NCBI GenBank assembly: GCA_964423195.1
Contig: CAYRDY010000061.1
Coordinates: forward strand, 1 to 12,714
DNA: 12,714 bases
Direction of reading: 5' to 3'
Origin: CAKRHR01 sp964423195
GTDB taxonomy: Bacteria > Bacillota > Clostridia > Lachnospirales > Lachnospiraceae
This document shows positions 1 to 10,694 of this stretch, piece by piece (the stretch's first letter is position 1; every line of letters starts with the position of its first letter). The translations under genes and the position numbers were made by a program. The notes under the pieces are model-generated. The model did no database searches, was not told the DNA's origin, and worked only from the letters and a program-made list of their open reading frames with translations.

Positions 1-3370
<3,370 letters not shown>

Positions 3371-3403
3371 TTCGATTCCCTCTTTCTTTTTTCTTTATTG
3401 AGA

Positions 3404-3450
3404 TAAAAAAAAGTATCAGAAAGCCGCCGCGCCCTCTGACATCCTTGTCA
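3404..3450 (-). promoter_or_regulatory. gltB leader attenuator: intrinsic terminator plus competing hexaloop hairpin
   Basis: Reading the minus strand, a 10-bp stem (GTCAGAGGGC at 3440-3431 with GCTTTCTGAT at 3424-3415, including G-U pairs) encloses a 6-nt loop. Two bases later comes a run of eight U residues (3412-3405), ending about 34 nt before the GTG. This is an intrinsic-terminator shape inside the leader. Just upstream, TGAC-AAGGAT-GTCA (3450-3437) folds into a perfect 4-bp hairpin with a six-base loop carrying A at position 1 and G at position 4. Its 3' arm GTCA is exactly the first four bases of the terminator stem, so the two structures exclude each other. That layout fits processive or protein-dependent antitermination of gltB. 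Function is inferred from structure only. Confidence 0.6.
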
Positions 3451-3481
3451 CCATCGCACTATTTACTATTTTCTCTCACAT

Positions 3482-3510
3482 ACTATAAAACATTTTTACG
3501 GGTTTGTAAA
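3482..3510 (-). promoter_or_regulatory. Putative sigma-A promoter of gltB
   Basis: On the minus strand, TTTACA (3510-3505) and TATAGT (3487-3482) are separated by 17 nt, a good match to vegetative -35/-10 boxes. Transcription would start near 3475, giving a leader of roughly 105 nt that contains the terminator-like hairpin. The call rests on sequence match and position only. Confidence 0.6.
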
Positions 3511-3673
3511 TCCTTAAATTGCATATTTGGGTCGATTTCTTGCATTTTTATATTTCGCACAATAAAAATAAAAATATAGAAATTAGCTTGTACACATTAA
3601 CTACGCTGCCTCCAGTGTCTGCTAACGGTTGTGATTTTGCAGGATGAATTTCAAATTTTTTCAAAAAAAGCTA

Positions 3674-3701
3674 TTGACAATCAAAAAATAAGGCGTATAA
3701 T
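3674..3701 (+). promoter_or_regulatory. Putative sigma-A promoter of glnN
   Basis: A perfect TTGACA (3674-3679) is followed after 16 nt by a perfect TATAAT (3696-3701). A/T-rich runs just upstream resemble an UP element. Transcription would start near 3708, giving a leader of about 95 nt that begins almost at once with a terminator-like hairpin. This is the strongest promoter in the window by eye. Confidence 0.75.
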
Positions 3702-3713
3702 GCATGATGTGAA

Positions 3714-3757
3714 GCGAAGGTGCTGCGGTATTTAAGAATGCCACGGCACCTTTTTTT
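3714..3757 (+). promoter_or_regulatory. glnN leader hairpin with U-tract (attenuator candidate)
   Basis: The stem pairs 3717-3726 with 3743-3752 and continues with GGTATT (3727-3732) against AATGCC (3737-3742), closing on a TAAG loop. The only mismatch is C3726 with A3743, plus two G-U pairs. The right arm runs into seven T residues (3751-3757). It lies between the promoter and the glnN ribosome site, so it should terminate transcription early unless disrupted. The left arm can alternatively form a weak GCG-AAGGTG-C(T)GC hairpin (3714-3726) whose six-base loop again has A1 and G4. This alternative is weaker than the ones at gltB and amt. Confidence 0.55.
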
Positions 3758-3803
3758 GTTCATTGAAGAGAAAAGAAAAGAATTTCAGAAAGGGGCAACA
3801 ATT

Positions 3804-5906
3804 ATGGCAAAAGATATTCCTTCTTTATATGGCAGCCTTGTTTTTAACGATAAGGTCATGCGCAATAAACTCCCGAAGGATATGTACAAGGCACTTCGCA
3901 AAACGATTGAGAACGGCACGCATCTCGAACTCGATGTGGCAAACTCCGTGGCCGTCGCCATGAAAGAATGGGCCGTCGAGAACGGCGCCACACATTTCAC
4001 ACACTGGTTCCAGCCGATGACCGGCTACACCGCGGAAAAGCATGACAGCTTCATCTCCCCGACAGCGAGCGGCGATATAATCATGGATTTCTCCGGCAAA
4101 GAACTTGTGAAAGGCGAGCCGGACGCGTCCAGCTTTCCGTCTGGCGGACTGAGGGCGACATTTGAGGCCAGGGGCTACACCGCATGGGATCCGACCTCAC
4201 CGGCATTCATCAAGGATGGCACGCTCTATATCCCAACCGCGTTCTGTTCCTACAGTGGCGAGGCGCTTGACAAAAAGACGCCGCTGCTGCGCTCCATGGA
4301 AGCGCTGAACAACGAGGCGTTAAAAATGCTCCGCCTGCTCGGCAACACTTCCGTCTCCAGTGTCAAGACGACCGTCGGGCCGGAACAGGAATATTTTCTC
4401 GTCGATAAAGAATTATATAAACAGCGCCGCGATCTCATTTTCACGGGCAGGACGCTGATCGGCGCACCGGCGCCGAAGGGCCAGGAGATGGAGGACCATT
4501 ATTTCGGCGCACTCAAGCCGAAGGTCGCCGCCTATATGCGCGATCTGGATGAGGAGCTCTGGAAACTCGGCATCCCGGCCAAGACCAAGCACAACGAGGT
4601 GGCGCCGTCCCAGCACGAGCTGGCACCGATCTTTGACACCACCAATATCGCCGTCGACCACAACCAGCTGACGATGGAGATCATGAAGAAAGTCGCGGAC
4701 AAGCACGGCCTGGTCTGCCTGCTCCACGAAAAGCCGTTCGAGGGCATCAACGGCAGCGGCAAACACAACAACTGGTCCGTCTCCACGAACACCGGCACAA
4801 ACCTGCTCGATCCAGGCAAGACACCGGCCGAGAATATTCAGTTCCTGGTATTTCTGATGGCGGTCATCAAGGCGGTGGATGACTACGCGGATCTGATGCG
4901 TGTCTCCGCAGCCGGAGCCGGCAATGACCATCGCCTGGGCGGCAACGAGGCGCCTCCGGCCATTGTCTCGATTTTTTTGGGCGACGAGCTGACCGCTGTC
5001 CTCAAATCCATCGAGAACGACACATTCTTCAACAGCCAGGAGAGCGTGCCTCTGGAGACCGGCGCTTCCGTGCTGCCGCATTTTACAAAGGATACCACCG
5101 ACAGAAACCGCACATCGCCGTTTGCCTTCACGGGCAATAAATTTGAATTCCGTATGCTCGGCTCCTCCGCATCCGTGGCCACGCCGAACATCACCCTCAA
5201 CACCGCTGTCGCCGACGCGCTGGGACAGTTCTATGAGGAACTCAAGGACACAGCGCCGGAGGATATGGAACACGCCGTCCATGAGCTGATCAAGCGCGCC
5301 ATCAAAAAACATAAAAAAGTCATCTTCAACGGCAACGGCTATACCCAGGAGTGGATTGAAGAGGCTGCCAGGCGCGGCCTGCCGAATCTGCCGTCCACAC
5401 CGGAATGCCTGCATGCCTTCATGGAAGATAAAAATATCGAGCTCTTCACGAAGTATCACATCTTCACCAAGGAGGAGATCTCCGCGCGCTATGAGATCCT
5501 GCTCGATCAGTATATCAAGACGCTGAGCATTGAAGTCAAAACCATGAAAGAAATGCTGGTCAAGGATTTCCTGCCGTCCGTGATGGCTTACGCCGATGAT
5601 GTCACGGCTTCCGCGCTTTCAAGAAAGGAATTGTTGCCATCGATCAGCACCAAAGCCGAGGAATCACTGGTCACTGAGTTGTCCGGAGCCTATGAGGGCA
5701 TTGTCGAGGGCCTGGACGCGCTGGATCGGGCGGTCGCCGAGGCTGACGCGATTGCTGATACCTATGAGCGCGCCATGGCCTATCACGACAATGTGCTGAA
5801 AGCGATGGACGACCTGCGGAAAATCGCGGATGCGGCTGAGGCAAAAATCCCTGACGAGATGCTGCCATACCCGACCTACGACCAGCTGCTCTTTACAGTG
5901 TACTGA
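3804..5906 (+). CDS. glnN: Type III glutamine synthetase (GSIII)
   Basis: Makes glutamine from glutamate, ammonium and ATP in the cytoplasm, supplying GOGAT. The product is 700 residues, the size expected of type III enzymes (about 700) and much longer than type I. The ATG at 3804 is chosen because AAAGGGG lies 8 nt upstream; the frame stays open 28 codons further, but that part crosses the leader hairpin. Glutamine synthetase motifs seen: metal-binding EQE at residues 194-196, the NGSGKHNN loop at 316-323 with an ATP/glutamate-site His321, the RLGGNEAPP stretch and the DRNRTSP segment near 433-439 followed by FAFTGNKFEFR. The reading frame is intact to a TGA at 5904, one base before a sequence gap, so its terminator cannot be seen. 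Divergent from gltB and upstream of an ammonium channel, which supports a role as the main ammonium-assimilating enzyme. Confidence 0.96.
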   Translation: MAKDIPSLYGSLVFNDKVMRNKLPKDMYKALRKTIENGTHLELDVANSVAVAMKEWAVENGATHFTHWFQPMTGYTAEKHDSFISPTASGDIIMDFSGKELVKGEPDASSFPSGGLRATFEARGYTAWDPTSPAFIKDGTLYIPTAFCSYSGEALDKKTPLLRSMEALNNEALKMLRLLGNTSVSSVKTTVGPEQEYFLVDKELYKQRRDLIFTGRTLIGAPAPKGQEMEDHYFGALKPKVAAYMRDLDEELWKLGIPAKTKHNEVAPSQHELAPIFDTTNIAVDHNQLTMEIMKKVADKHGLVCLLHEKPFEGINGSGKHNNWSVSTNTGTNLLDPGKTPAENIQFLVFLMAVIKAVDDYADLMRVSAAGAGNDHRLGGNEAPPAIVSIFLGDELTAVLKSIENDTFFNSQESVPLETGASVLPHFTKDTTDRNRTSPFAFTGNKFEFRMLGSSASVATPNITLNTAVADALGQFYEELKDTAPEDMEHAVHELIKRAIKKHKKVIFNGNGYTQEWIEEAARRGLPNLPSTPECLHAFMEDKNIELFTKYHIFTKEEISARYEILLDQYIKTLSIEVKTMKEMLVKDFLPSVMAYADDVTASALSRKELLPSISTKAEESLVTELSGAYEGIVEGLDALDRAVAEADAIADTYERAMAYHDNVLKAMDDLRKIADAAEAKIPDEMLPYPTYDQLLFTVY

Positions 5907-5907
5907 T

Positions 5908-6007
5908 NNNNNNNNNNNNNNNNNNNNNNNNNNNNNNNNNNNNNNNNNNNNNNNNNNNNNNNNNNNNNNNNNNNNNNNNNNNNNNNNNNNNNNNNNNNNN
6001 NNNNNNN
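5908..6007. other. Scaffold gap, 100 Ns
   Basis: Exactly 100 N characters follow the glnN stop codon. A round 100 is a common placeholder for a gap of unknown size, so the real glnN-amt distance and any gene, terminator or promoter in between are not known. Frames reading through the Ns are meaningless. Confidence 0.98.
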
Positions 6008-6109
6008 CAAGGCGCGGTGTGATCGGCGCTTGGTTGCAAACATACACGCAGTGCCCGTGGTTTCGGGTTCTCTCAAATAAAACACAGACATAACTTCATA
6101 TCCGGTTTA

Positions 6110-6162
6110 GCGTAAAGGTGCGTATTTCCGTCCCCATTGTCAGGAGATACGCACTTTTTACG
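6110..6162 (+). promoter_or_regulatory. amt-glnK leader attenuator: terminator hairpin plus competing hexaloop hairpin
   Basis: GTGCGTATTTCC (6118-6129) pairs over 12 bp, with one G-U, with GGAGATACGCAC (6143-6154). Five T residues follow (6155-6159), and outer bases CGTAAA/TTTACG can extend the stem. This is an intrinsic-terminator shape about 50 nt before the start codon. An alternative small hairpin, GCGT-AAAGGT-GCGT (6110-6123), has a six-base loop with A1 and G4, and its 3' side overlaps the terminator's left arm, so only one of the two can form. No clear promoter could be assigned between the gap and this element (6008-6109); it may lie inside the gap. Confidence 0.55.
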
Positions 6163-6213
6163 TTCAAAATTCCCTAAAAACGACAACCGGAAACGCAAGA
6201 GGAGGAAAAGATT

Positions 6214-7962
6214 ATGACAAAAGAAATTTTAAGTGCTGTAGACGGAGAATTATTTTCGGTCTGGTTTTTGATCGGTGCCGCGCTCGTCTTCTGGATGCAG
6301 GCCGGCTTCGCCATGGTGGAGACGGGCTTTACGAGGGCCAAAAACTCCGGCAATATTCTGATGAAAAATCTGATGGATTTCTGCATCGGCACGATCATGT
6401 TCATCATCATCGGCTTCGGCCTGCTGCTGGGCGAGGACCTTTTTGGCTTTATCGGCAAACCGGGCTTTGACATTTTCACCAACTATAAAAACTTTGACTG
6501 GTCGAACTTTGTGTTTAACCTCGTCTTCTGCGCCACCACCGCGACGATCGTCTCCGGCGCCATGGCTGAGCGCACCAGGTTTTTATCCTACTGCGTCTAT
6601 TCCGCGGTGATCTCGGCGCTGATCTACCCGATCGAGGCACACTGGATCTGGGGCGGCGGCTGGCTGTCTCAGCTCGGCTTCCACGATTTCGCCGGCTCCT
6701 GCGCGATCCATATGGTCGGCGGCCTCACCGCGCTCATCGGCGCCAAAATGGTCGGCCCGCGCATCGGCAAATTCAACAGGGATAAATCCGGGAAAGTCAC
6801 GAAAGTCAACGCCTTCCCAGGCCACAACATCCCGCTCGGCTGCCTGGGCGTGTTCATCCTCTGGCTCGGCTGGTATGGTTTCAACGGCGCCGCCGCCACG
6901 AGTGTCGACCAGCTGGCATCCATTTTCCTGACGACCACCATCGCGCCGTCGGTGGCGACTGTCACGTGCATGATCTTCACATGGATCAAATACGGCAAAC
7001 CCGATGTCTCGATGTGCCTCAACGCCTCTCTGGCAGGCCTGGTCGCCATCACCGCCTCATGCGACGTCACTGACGCCCTCGGGTCTCTCGTCATCGGCGC
7101 CGTCGCCGGCGTGCTGGTCGTCTTCGGCGTCTGGCTGCTCGACTACAAACTCCACATTGACGACCCTGTGGGCGCGGTCGCCGTCCACATGATGAACGGG
7201 ATCTGGGGCACGATCGCCGTCGGCCTCTTCGCGACGACCAGCGCGCCGGGCAATGATTCGATCGTCGGCCTCTTCTACGGCGGCGGCTTCAAACAGCTCG
7301 GCCTGCAGCTCCTCGGCGTTATCACCGTCTGCGCGTGGACGGCCGTGACCATGACGATCTCATTTGCCATCATCAAAGCGATTTTTGGCCTGCGAGTCAG
7401 CACGGACGAGGAGATCTCCGGCCTTGACACCACGGAGCACGGCCTCTCCTCCGCTTACGCGGGCTTCAGCATCATGGATATCTCGAACACCATGACCATG
7501 GATGTCAATGAAAATACGGATCTCGGCAACGACGACTACGCGACCGCAAGTCAGGTCCAAAGGGATGCCGCCGTCAAGGTCATGCCGAAACCGGAGCATC
7601 TGCCGACAGGCATGTACAAGGTCTCGATTATCGCCAAACTGTCCAGATATGAGAAGGTCAAGAAAGCCCTCAATGATCTGGGCGTCACCGGCATGACCGT
7701 CACTCAGGTCATGGGCTGCGGCGTGCAGAAGGGCGCCGGCGAAATGTACCGCGGCGTCGAGATGGACGCGACCCTGCTGCCGAAAGTCAAGCTGGAGGTC
7801 GTCGTCAGCAAAATACCTGTGAGCGACGTGATCGAGGCCGCCAAGAAGGCCCTCTACACCGGCCACATCGGCGACGGCAAAATCTTCGTCTATGACGTTG
7901 ACAAGGTCGTCAAGATCAGAACCGGCGAGGAGGACATGGCCGCCCTGCAGGACGTCGAATAA
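6214..7962 (+). CDS. amtB: Ammonium channel (Amt) fused to a C-terminal PII domain
   Basis: Membrane channel for ammonium uptake joined in one 582-residue chain to its usual PII (GlnK/GlnB) regulator. ATG 6214 follows a strong AGGAGG 8 nt upstream. The Amt part (about 1-412) has many hydrophobic spans, the signature DFAGSCAIHMVGG, twin pore histidines His166 and His325, and the typical end GLRVSTDEE...EHG (392-410). A polar linker of about 50 residues leads to the PII part (about 467-582). There the T-loop GCGVQKG...MYRGVEM, the LLPKVKLE strand and GDGKIFVYDVDKV...IRTGEE match PII, keeping the Gln and Lys that bind 2-oxoglutarate and the ATP-site basic residues. The position of the uridylylated Tyr51 of enteric PII is Met517, so that modification is unlikely. 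Followed by a terminator, so probably a single-gene unit. Confidence 0.95.
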   Translation: MTKEILSAVDGELFSVWFLIGAALVFWMQAGFAMVETGFTRAKNSGNILMKNLMDFCIGTIMFIIIGFGLLLGEDLFGFIGKPGFDIFTNYKNFDWSNFVFNLVFCATTATIVSGAMAERTRFLSYCVYSAVISALIYPIEAHWIWGGGWLSQLGFHDFAGSCAIHMVGGLTALIGAKMVGPRIGKFNRDKSGKVTKVNAFPGHNIPLGCLGVFILWLGWYGFNGAAATSVDQLASIFLTTTIAPSVATVTCMIFTWIKYGKPDVSMCLNASLAGLVAITASCDVTDALGSLVIGAVAGVLVVFGVWLLDYKLHIDDPVGAVAVHMMNGIWGTIAVGLFATTSAPGNDSIVGLFYGGGFKQLGLQLLGVITVCAWTAVTMTISFAIIKAIFGLRVSTDEEISGLDTTEHGLSSAYAGFSIMDISNTMTMDVNENTDLGNDDYATASQVQRDAAVKVMPKPEHLPTGMYKVSIIAKLSRYEKVKKALNDLGVTGMTVTQVMGCGVQKGAGEMYRGVEMDATLLPKVKLEVVVSKIPVSDVIEAAKKALYTGHIGDGKIFVYDVDKVVKIRTGEEDMAALQDVE

Positions 7963-7999
7963 ATTTTGCAATCATACTTAAACTTCGCAATAATACCCG

Positions 8000-8036
8000 A
8001 AAAGCGGTGTGGTCTGATGGATCATGCCGCTTTTAA
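8000..8036 (+). terminator. Intrinsic terminator after amt-glnK
   Basis: AAAAGCGG (8000-8007) pairs perfectly with CCGCTTTT (8027-8034). The stem continues inward as TGTGGTC with GATCATG using some G-U pairs, closing on a 5-nt loop. The T-rich TTTTAATTTATTTTT follows. It lies 38 nt after the TAA and separates the nitrogen genes from feoAB. Confidence 0.8.
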
Positions 8037-8054
8037 TTTATTTTTAAATAAACG

Positions 8055-8083
8055 TTTACTAATTCGGAAAATGAGTATATAGT
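8055..8083 (+). promoter_or_regulatory. Putative sigma-A promoter of feoAB
   Basis: TTTACT (8055-8060) and TATAGT (8078-8083) are 17 nt apart, directly after the amt terminator. Transcription would start near 8090, about 78 nt before the feoAB ATG. I looked for a Fur or DtxR-type iron box and saw no convincing palindrome. Confidence 0.5.
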
Positions 8084-8099
8084 TGTATAGGGCTAGTTG

Positions 8100-8171
8100 A
8101 TGACAAACGAAGGCTTATCAGGGTCTATGAACACTACGACTATTTCATACGAGGAGACGATCATAAAATGA
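8100..8171 (+). CDS. Possible 23-residue upstream ORF overlapping the feoAB start
   Basis: An ATG at 8100 opens a 23-codon frame whose TGA overlaps the feoAB ATG in an ATGA arrangement, typical of translational coupling. A weak AGGG lies 7 nt upstream, very close to the predicted transcript start. The feoAB ribosome site (GAGGAG) sits inside this frame. The peptide is polar, Thr-rich, and resembles nothing I recognise. It may simply be a chance open frame in the leader. Confidence 0.2.
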   Translation: MTNEGLSGSMNTTTISYEETIIK

Positions 8172-10558
8172 CATTAAACGAACTGGATATCGGCAAATCC
8201 GCGGTCATCACCGCCGTCGGCGGCGAGGGCGCTCTGCGGCAGCATTTTCTGGATATGGGCGTGATCCCGGGCACAGAGGTAACGCTCATCAAATTTGCGC
8301 CGATGGGCGACCCGATGGAGCTGCTCATTCACGGCTATGAGCTGACCCTGCGCATTGCCGACGCGGAAAAAATTGAGATTCGGGAGACAATCGCCTCAGA
8401 CAATCAATCATCGCAAAAAACATCGCCGCATCATCCGGCACATTCTGAGGAGACTTCGCCGCGCCATCCGGAACACTCGCATCCTGGACTGGGCGAGGGC
8501 GGCAAATATCACGCCAAGGCCGACGAACACCCGCTGCCGGATGGGTCGCTTTTGACCTTTGCCCTGGCGGGAAATCAAAACAGCGGCAAGACCACGCTAT
8601 TCAATCAGCTGACGGGTTCCAATCAGCATGTCGGCAATTTTCCGGGCGTCACCGTCGACCGCAAGAGCGGCGCTATCAGGGATATGCCGCAGACTCTGGT
8701 CACCGATCTGCCGGGCATCTATTCTCTCTCCCCGTACAGCAGCGAGGAGATCGTCTCAAGGCAATTCATCCTCGACGAAAAGCCGACCGGCATTATCAAT
8801 ATCGTCGACGCCACCAACATCTAGCGCAATCTCTACCTGACCATGCAGCTCATGGAGCTGGATGTCCCGATGGTGCTTGCGCTGAATATGATGGATGAGG
8901 TGCGCGGCAACGGCGGCTCCGTGCGCATCAATGAGATGGAGGAGCTGCTTGGCATCCCTGTGGTGCCGATCTCCGCCGCAAAAAATGAGGGCATCCGCGA
9001 GCTGGTCCACCACGCCGTCCACATCGCGAAATACCAGGAACGGCCGGGCCGCAAGGATTTCTGCGATAAAAATGACGAGAACGGCGCGGTCCACCGCTGC
9101 CTGCACGGCATCATGCATCTGATCGAGGACCACGCGGCCAGAGCGGGGATCCCGCTGCGCTTTGCCGCCAGCAAGCTGGTCGAGGGCGACACGCTGGTGC
9201 TTGAAAAACTGAATCTGATGCAGAATGAAAAAGAGATGCTTGAGCATATCATCCAGCAGATGGAGGCGGAGCGCGGTCTCGACCGAGCCGCGGCCATCGC
9301 CGACATGCGCTTTTCGTTTATTCAGAAACTCTGTGACCAGACCGTGGTCAAACCGAAGGAGAGCCGCGAGCACGAGCGCAGCCGCAAACTCGATCGATTC
9401 CTGACCGGCAAATATACGGCGTTCCCGGCTTTCATCGGCATCATGGCACTCGTCTTCTGGCTGACATTCAATGTCATCGGCGCCTGGCTGCAGGAACTTC
9501 TGGAGACAGGGATCGACTGGCTGACCCGCCTTGTCGACACCGCGCTCACCGCAGCCGGGGTGAACGAAATCCTGCACTCATTGATCATTGACGGCGTTTT
9601 CAACGGCGTCGGCACAGTCATCAGCTTTATACCGATCATCGTGGTACTCTTCTTCTTCCTCTCTATTCTGGAGGACAGCGGCTACATGGCGCGTGTCGCC
9701 TTCGTGATGGACAAACTGCTCAGGAAGATCGGTCTGTCCGGCCGCAGCATCGTGCCAATGCTGATCGGGTTCGGCTGCACCGTCCCCGGCGTCATGGCCA
9801 GCCGCACGCTGCCGTCCGAGCGCGACCGCAAAATGACCATCATGCTGACGCCTTTCATGAGCTGCACCGCCAAACTGCCGATCTACTCATTTTTCACCGC
9901 CGCCTTCTTTCCGGGCAGGGGAGCGCTGATCATGGTCGGTCTCTACTTTACCGGCATCGTGGCCGCCATCCTGGTGGCTCTGATCTCCAAAAATACCGCG
10001 TTCAAGGGCGAGGCGGTTCCTTTCGTGATGGAGTTGCCGAATTACCGCATGCCGGGGGCAAAAAATGTCGCCCGCCTGCTGTGGGATAAAGCCAAGGACT
10101 TTTTACAGCGCGCATTTACCGTGATCTTTATCGCCACCATCGTGGTCTGGTTTTTGCAGACTTTCGATTTCGGACTCAACATCGTGACGGATTCACAGCA
10201 GAGCATCCTTGCGGTCATCGCCGGCACCATCGCCCCGATCTTCGCCCCGCTGGGTTTCGGCGACTGGCGCGTATCGACAGCCCTGATCACCGGCTTCATG
10301 GCCAAGGAGAGCGTCGTCTCCACCCTGACCGTCCTCTTCGGCAGCACAGAGACACTTCTGGCCGTTCTATCTCCGCTCGCCGCCATGTCACTGCTCGTCT
10401 TCTGCCTGCTCTACACGCCATGCGTGGCGGCCACCGCATCCATCAAACGCGAGCTGGGCGGCCGGTGGGCTTTTGGTATCGTCGTCGGCCAGTGCGTGAT
10501 CGCCTGGATAGGCGCCCTGATCGTTCGCCTGATCGGGTTAGCGCTTGGACTGGAATAA
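8168..10558 (+). CDS. feoB: FeoA-FeoB ferrous iron transporter fusion, interrupted by in-frame TAG
   Basis: FeoB is the inner-membrane Fe(II) transporter with a cytoplasmic GTPase domain; FeoA is its small SH3-like partner. Both are read here as one frame of 796 codons from ATG 8168 (GAGGAG 11 nt upstream). Residues 1-75 are FeoA; 76-128 form a linker with eight His. FeoB follows: G1 GNQNSGKTT at 135-143, the NFPGVTVD switch, DLPG at 180-183, NMMD at 240-243, then membrane segments with FGCTVPG, SCTAKLP and TPCVAATASIKRELG. Codon 219 (8822-8824) is TAG within DATNI-stop-RNLYL, where the family usually has Glu; a single base change from GAG explains it. As written, products would be 218 residues and, if restarted at ATG 8843, 571 residues; no ribosome site precedes that ATG. 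Recent nonsense mutation, sequence error and readthrough are all possible. No other defect was seen. Confidence 0.9.
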
Positions 10559-10579
10559 TAAACAAAGGCTAATAAAAAG

Positions 10580-10624
10580 AAGGCTGTGAAAGGGCGGCAT
10601 TGATTGTCCCCTTTTCACAGCCTT
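10580..10624. terminator. Bidirectional terminator between convergent feoAB and thiD
   Basis: AAGGCTGTGAAAGGG (10580-10594) pairs with CCCTTTTCACAGCCTT (10609-10624), with one bulged base and a loop of about 14 nt. On the plus strand TTATT and later T runs follow the right arm. On the minus strand the stem is followed by CTTTTTATTAG. It therefore suits both feoAB (plus) and thiED (minus), which converge here. Confidence 0.85.
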
Positions 10625-10694
10625 TATTACAGCCTATTTCGCAGCCTTTTTTACAGTCCTCTTTTCACAGCCTTTTTTTCGCAGACTATGCCTC
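10617..10694. repeat. Tandem array of six degenerate 12-14 nt repeats of the terminator arm
   Basis: The units read ACAGCCTTTATT, ACAGCCTATTTC, GCAGCCTTTTTT, ACAGTCCTCTTTTC, ACAGCCTTTTTTTC and GCAGACTATGCCTC, laid end to end with lengths 12, 12, 12, 14, 14, 14. The first is part of the terminator's right arm; the last ends at the base before the thiD stop codon. Each good copy could pair with the single AGGCTGT left arm at 10582-10588, giving several nested terminator folds. The array probably grew by slippage or duplication of the arm. Confidence 0.75.

Larger units (their letters stand above)
3371..3803. other. Divergent gltB-glnN intergenic region
   Basis: This 433-base AT-rich stretch separates the two divergent nitrogen genes. 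It holds a minus-strand promoter and leader attenuator for gltB and a plus-strand promoter and leader hairpin for glnN, each listed separately. The middle part, about 3511-3660, shows no convincing gene or clear operator; the A/T runs at 3652-3670 just before the glnN -35 box could act as an UP element. Short open frames crossing the region run through these promoters and have no ribosome binding sites. Confidence 0.7.

Noticed and set aside
3720..3803. A 28-codon N-terminal extension of glnN
   Set aside because: The extension crosses the leader hairpin and U-tract, and a good ribosome site lies directly before the ATG at 3804.
4413..5459. A 348-codon minus-strand frame
   Set aside because: It is antisense to glnN, which has all glutamine synthetase motifs; composition is that of a shadow frame.
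6024..6046. A sigma-54-like promoter (GGCGC...TTGCA) upstream of amt
   Set aside because: The spacing between the GG and GC elements is one base short and the match to the -24 box is poor.
8822..8824. Selenocysteine or programmed frameshift in feoAB
   Set aside because: The codon is TAG, not TGA, and the frame is the same on both sides, so neither selenocysteine insertion nor a frameshift is needed.
10617..10694. CRISPR-like array
   Set aside because: The units are 12-14 nt, contiguous without spacers and derived from the terminator arm.
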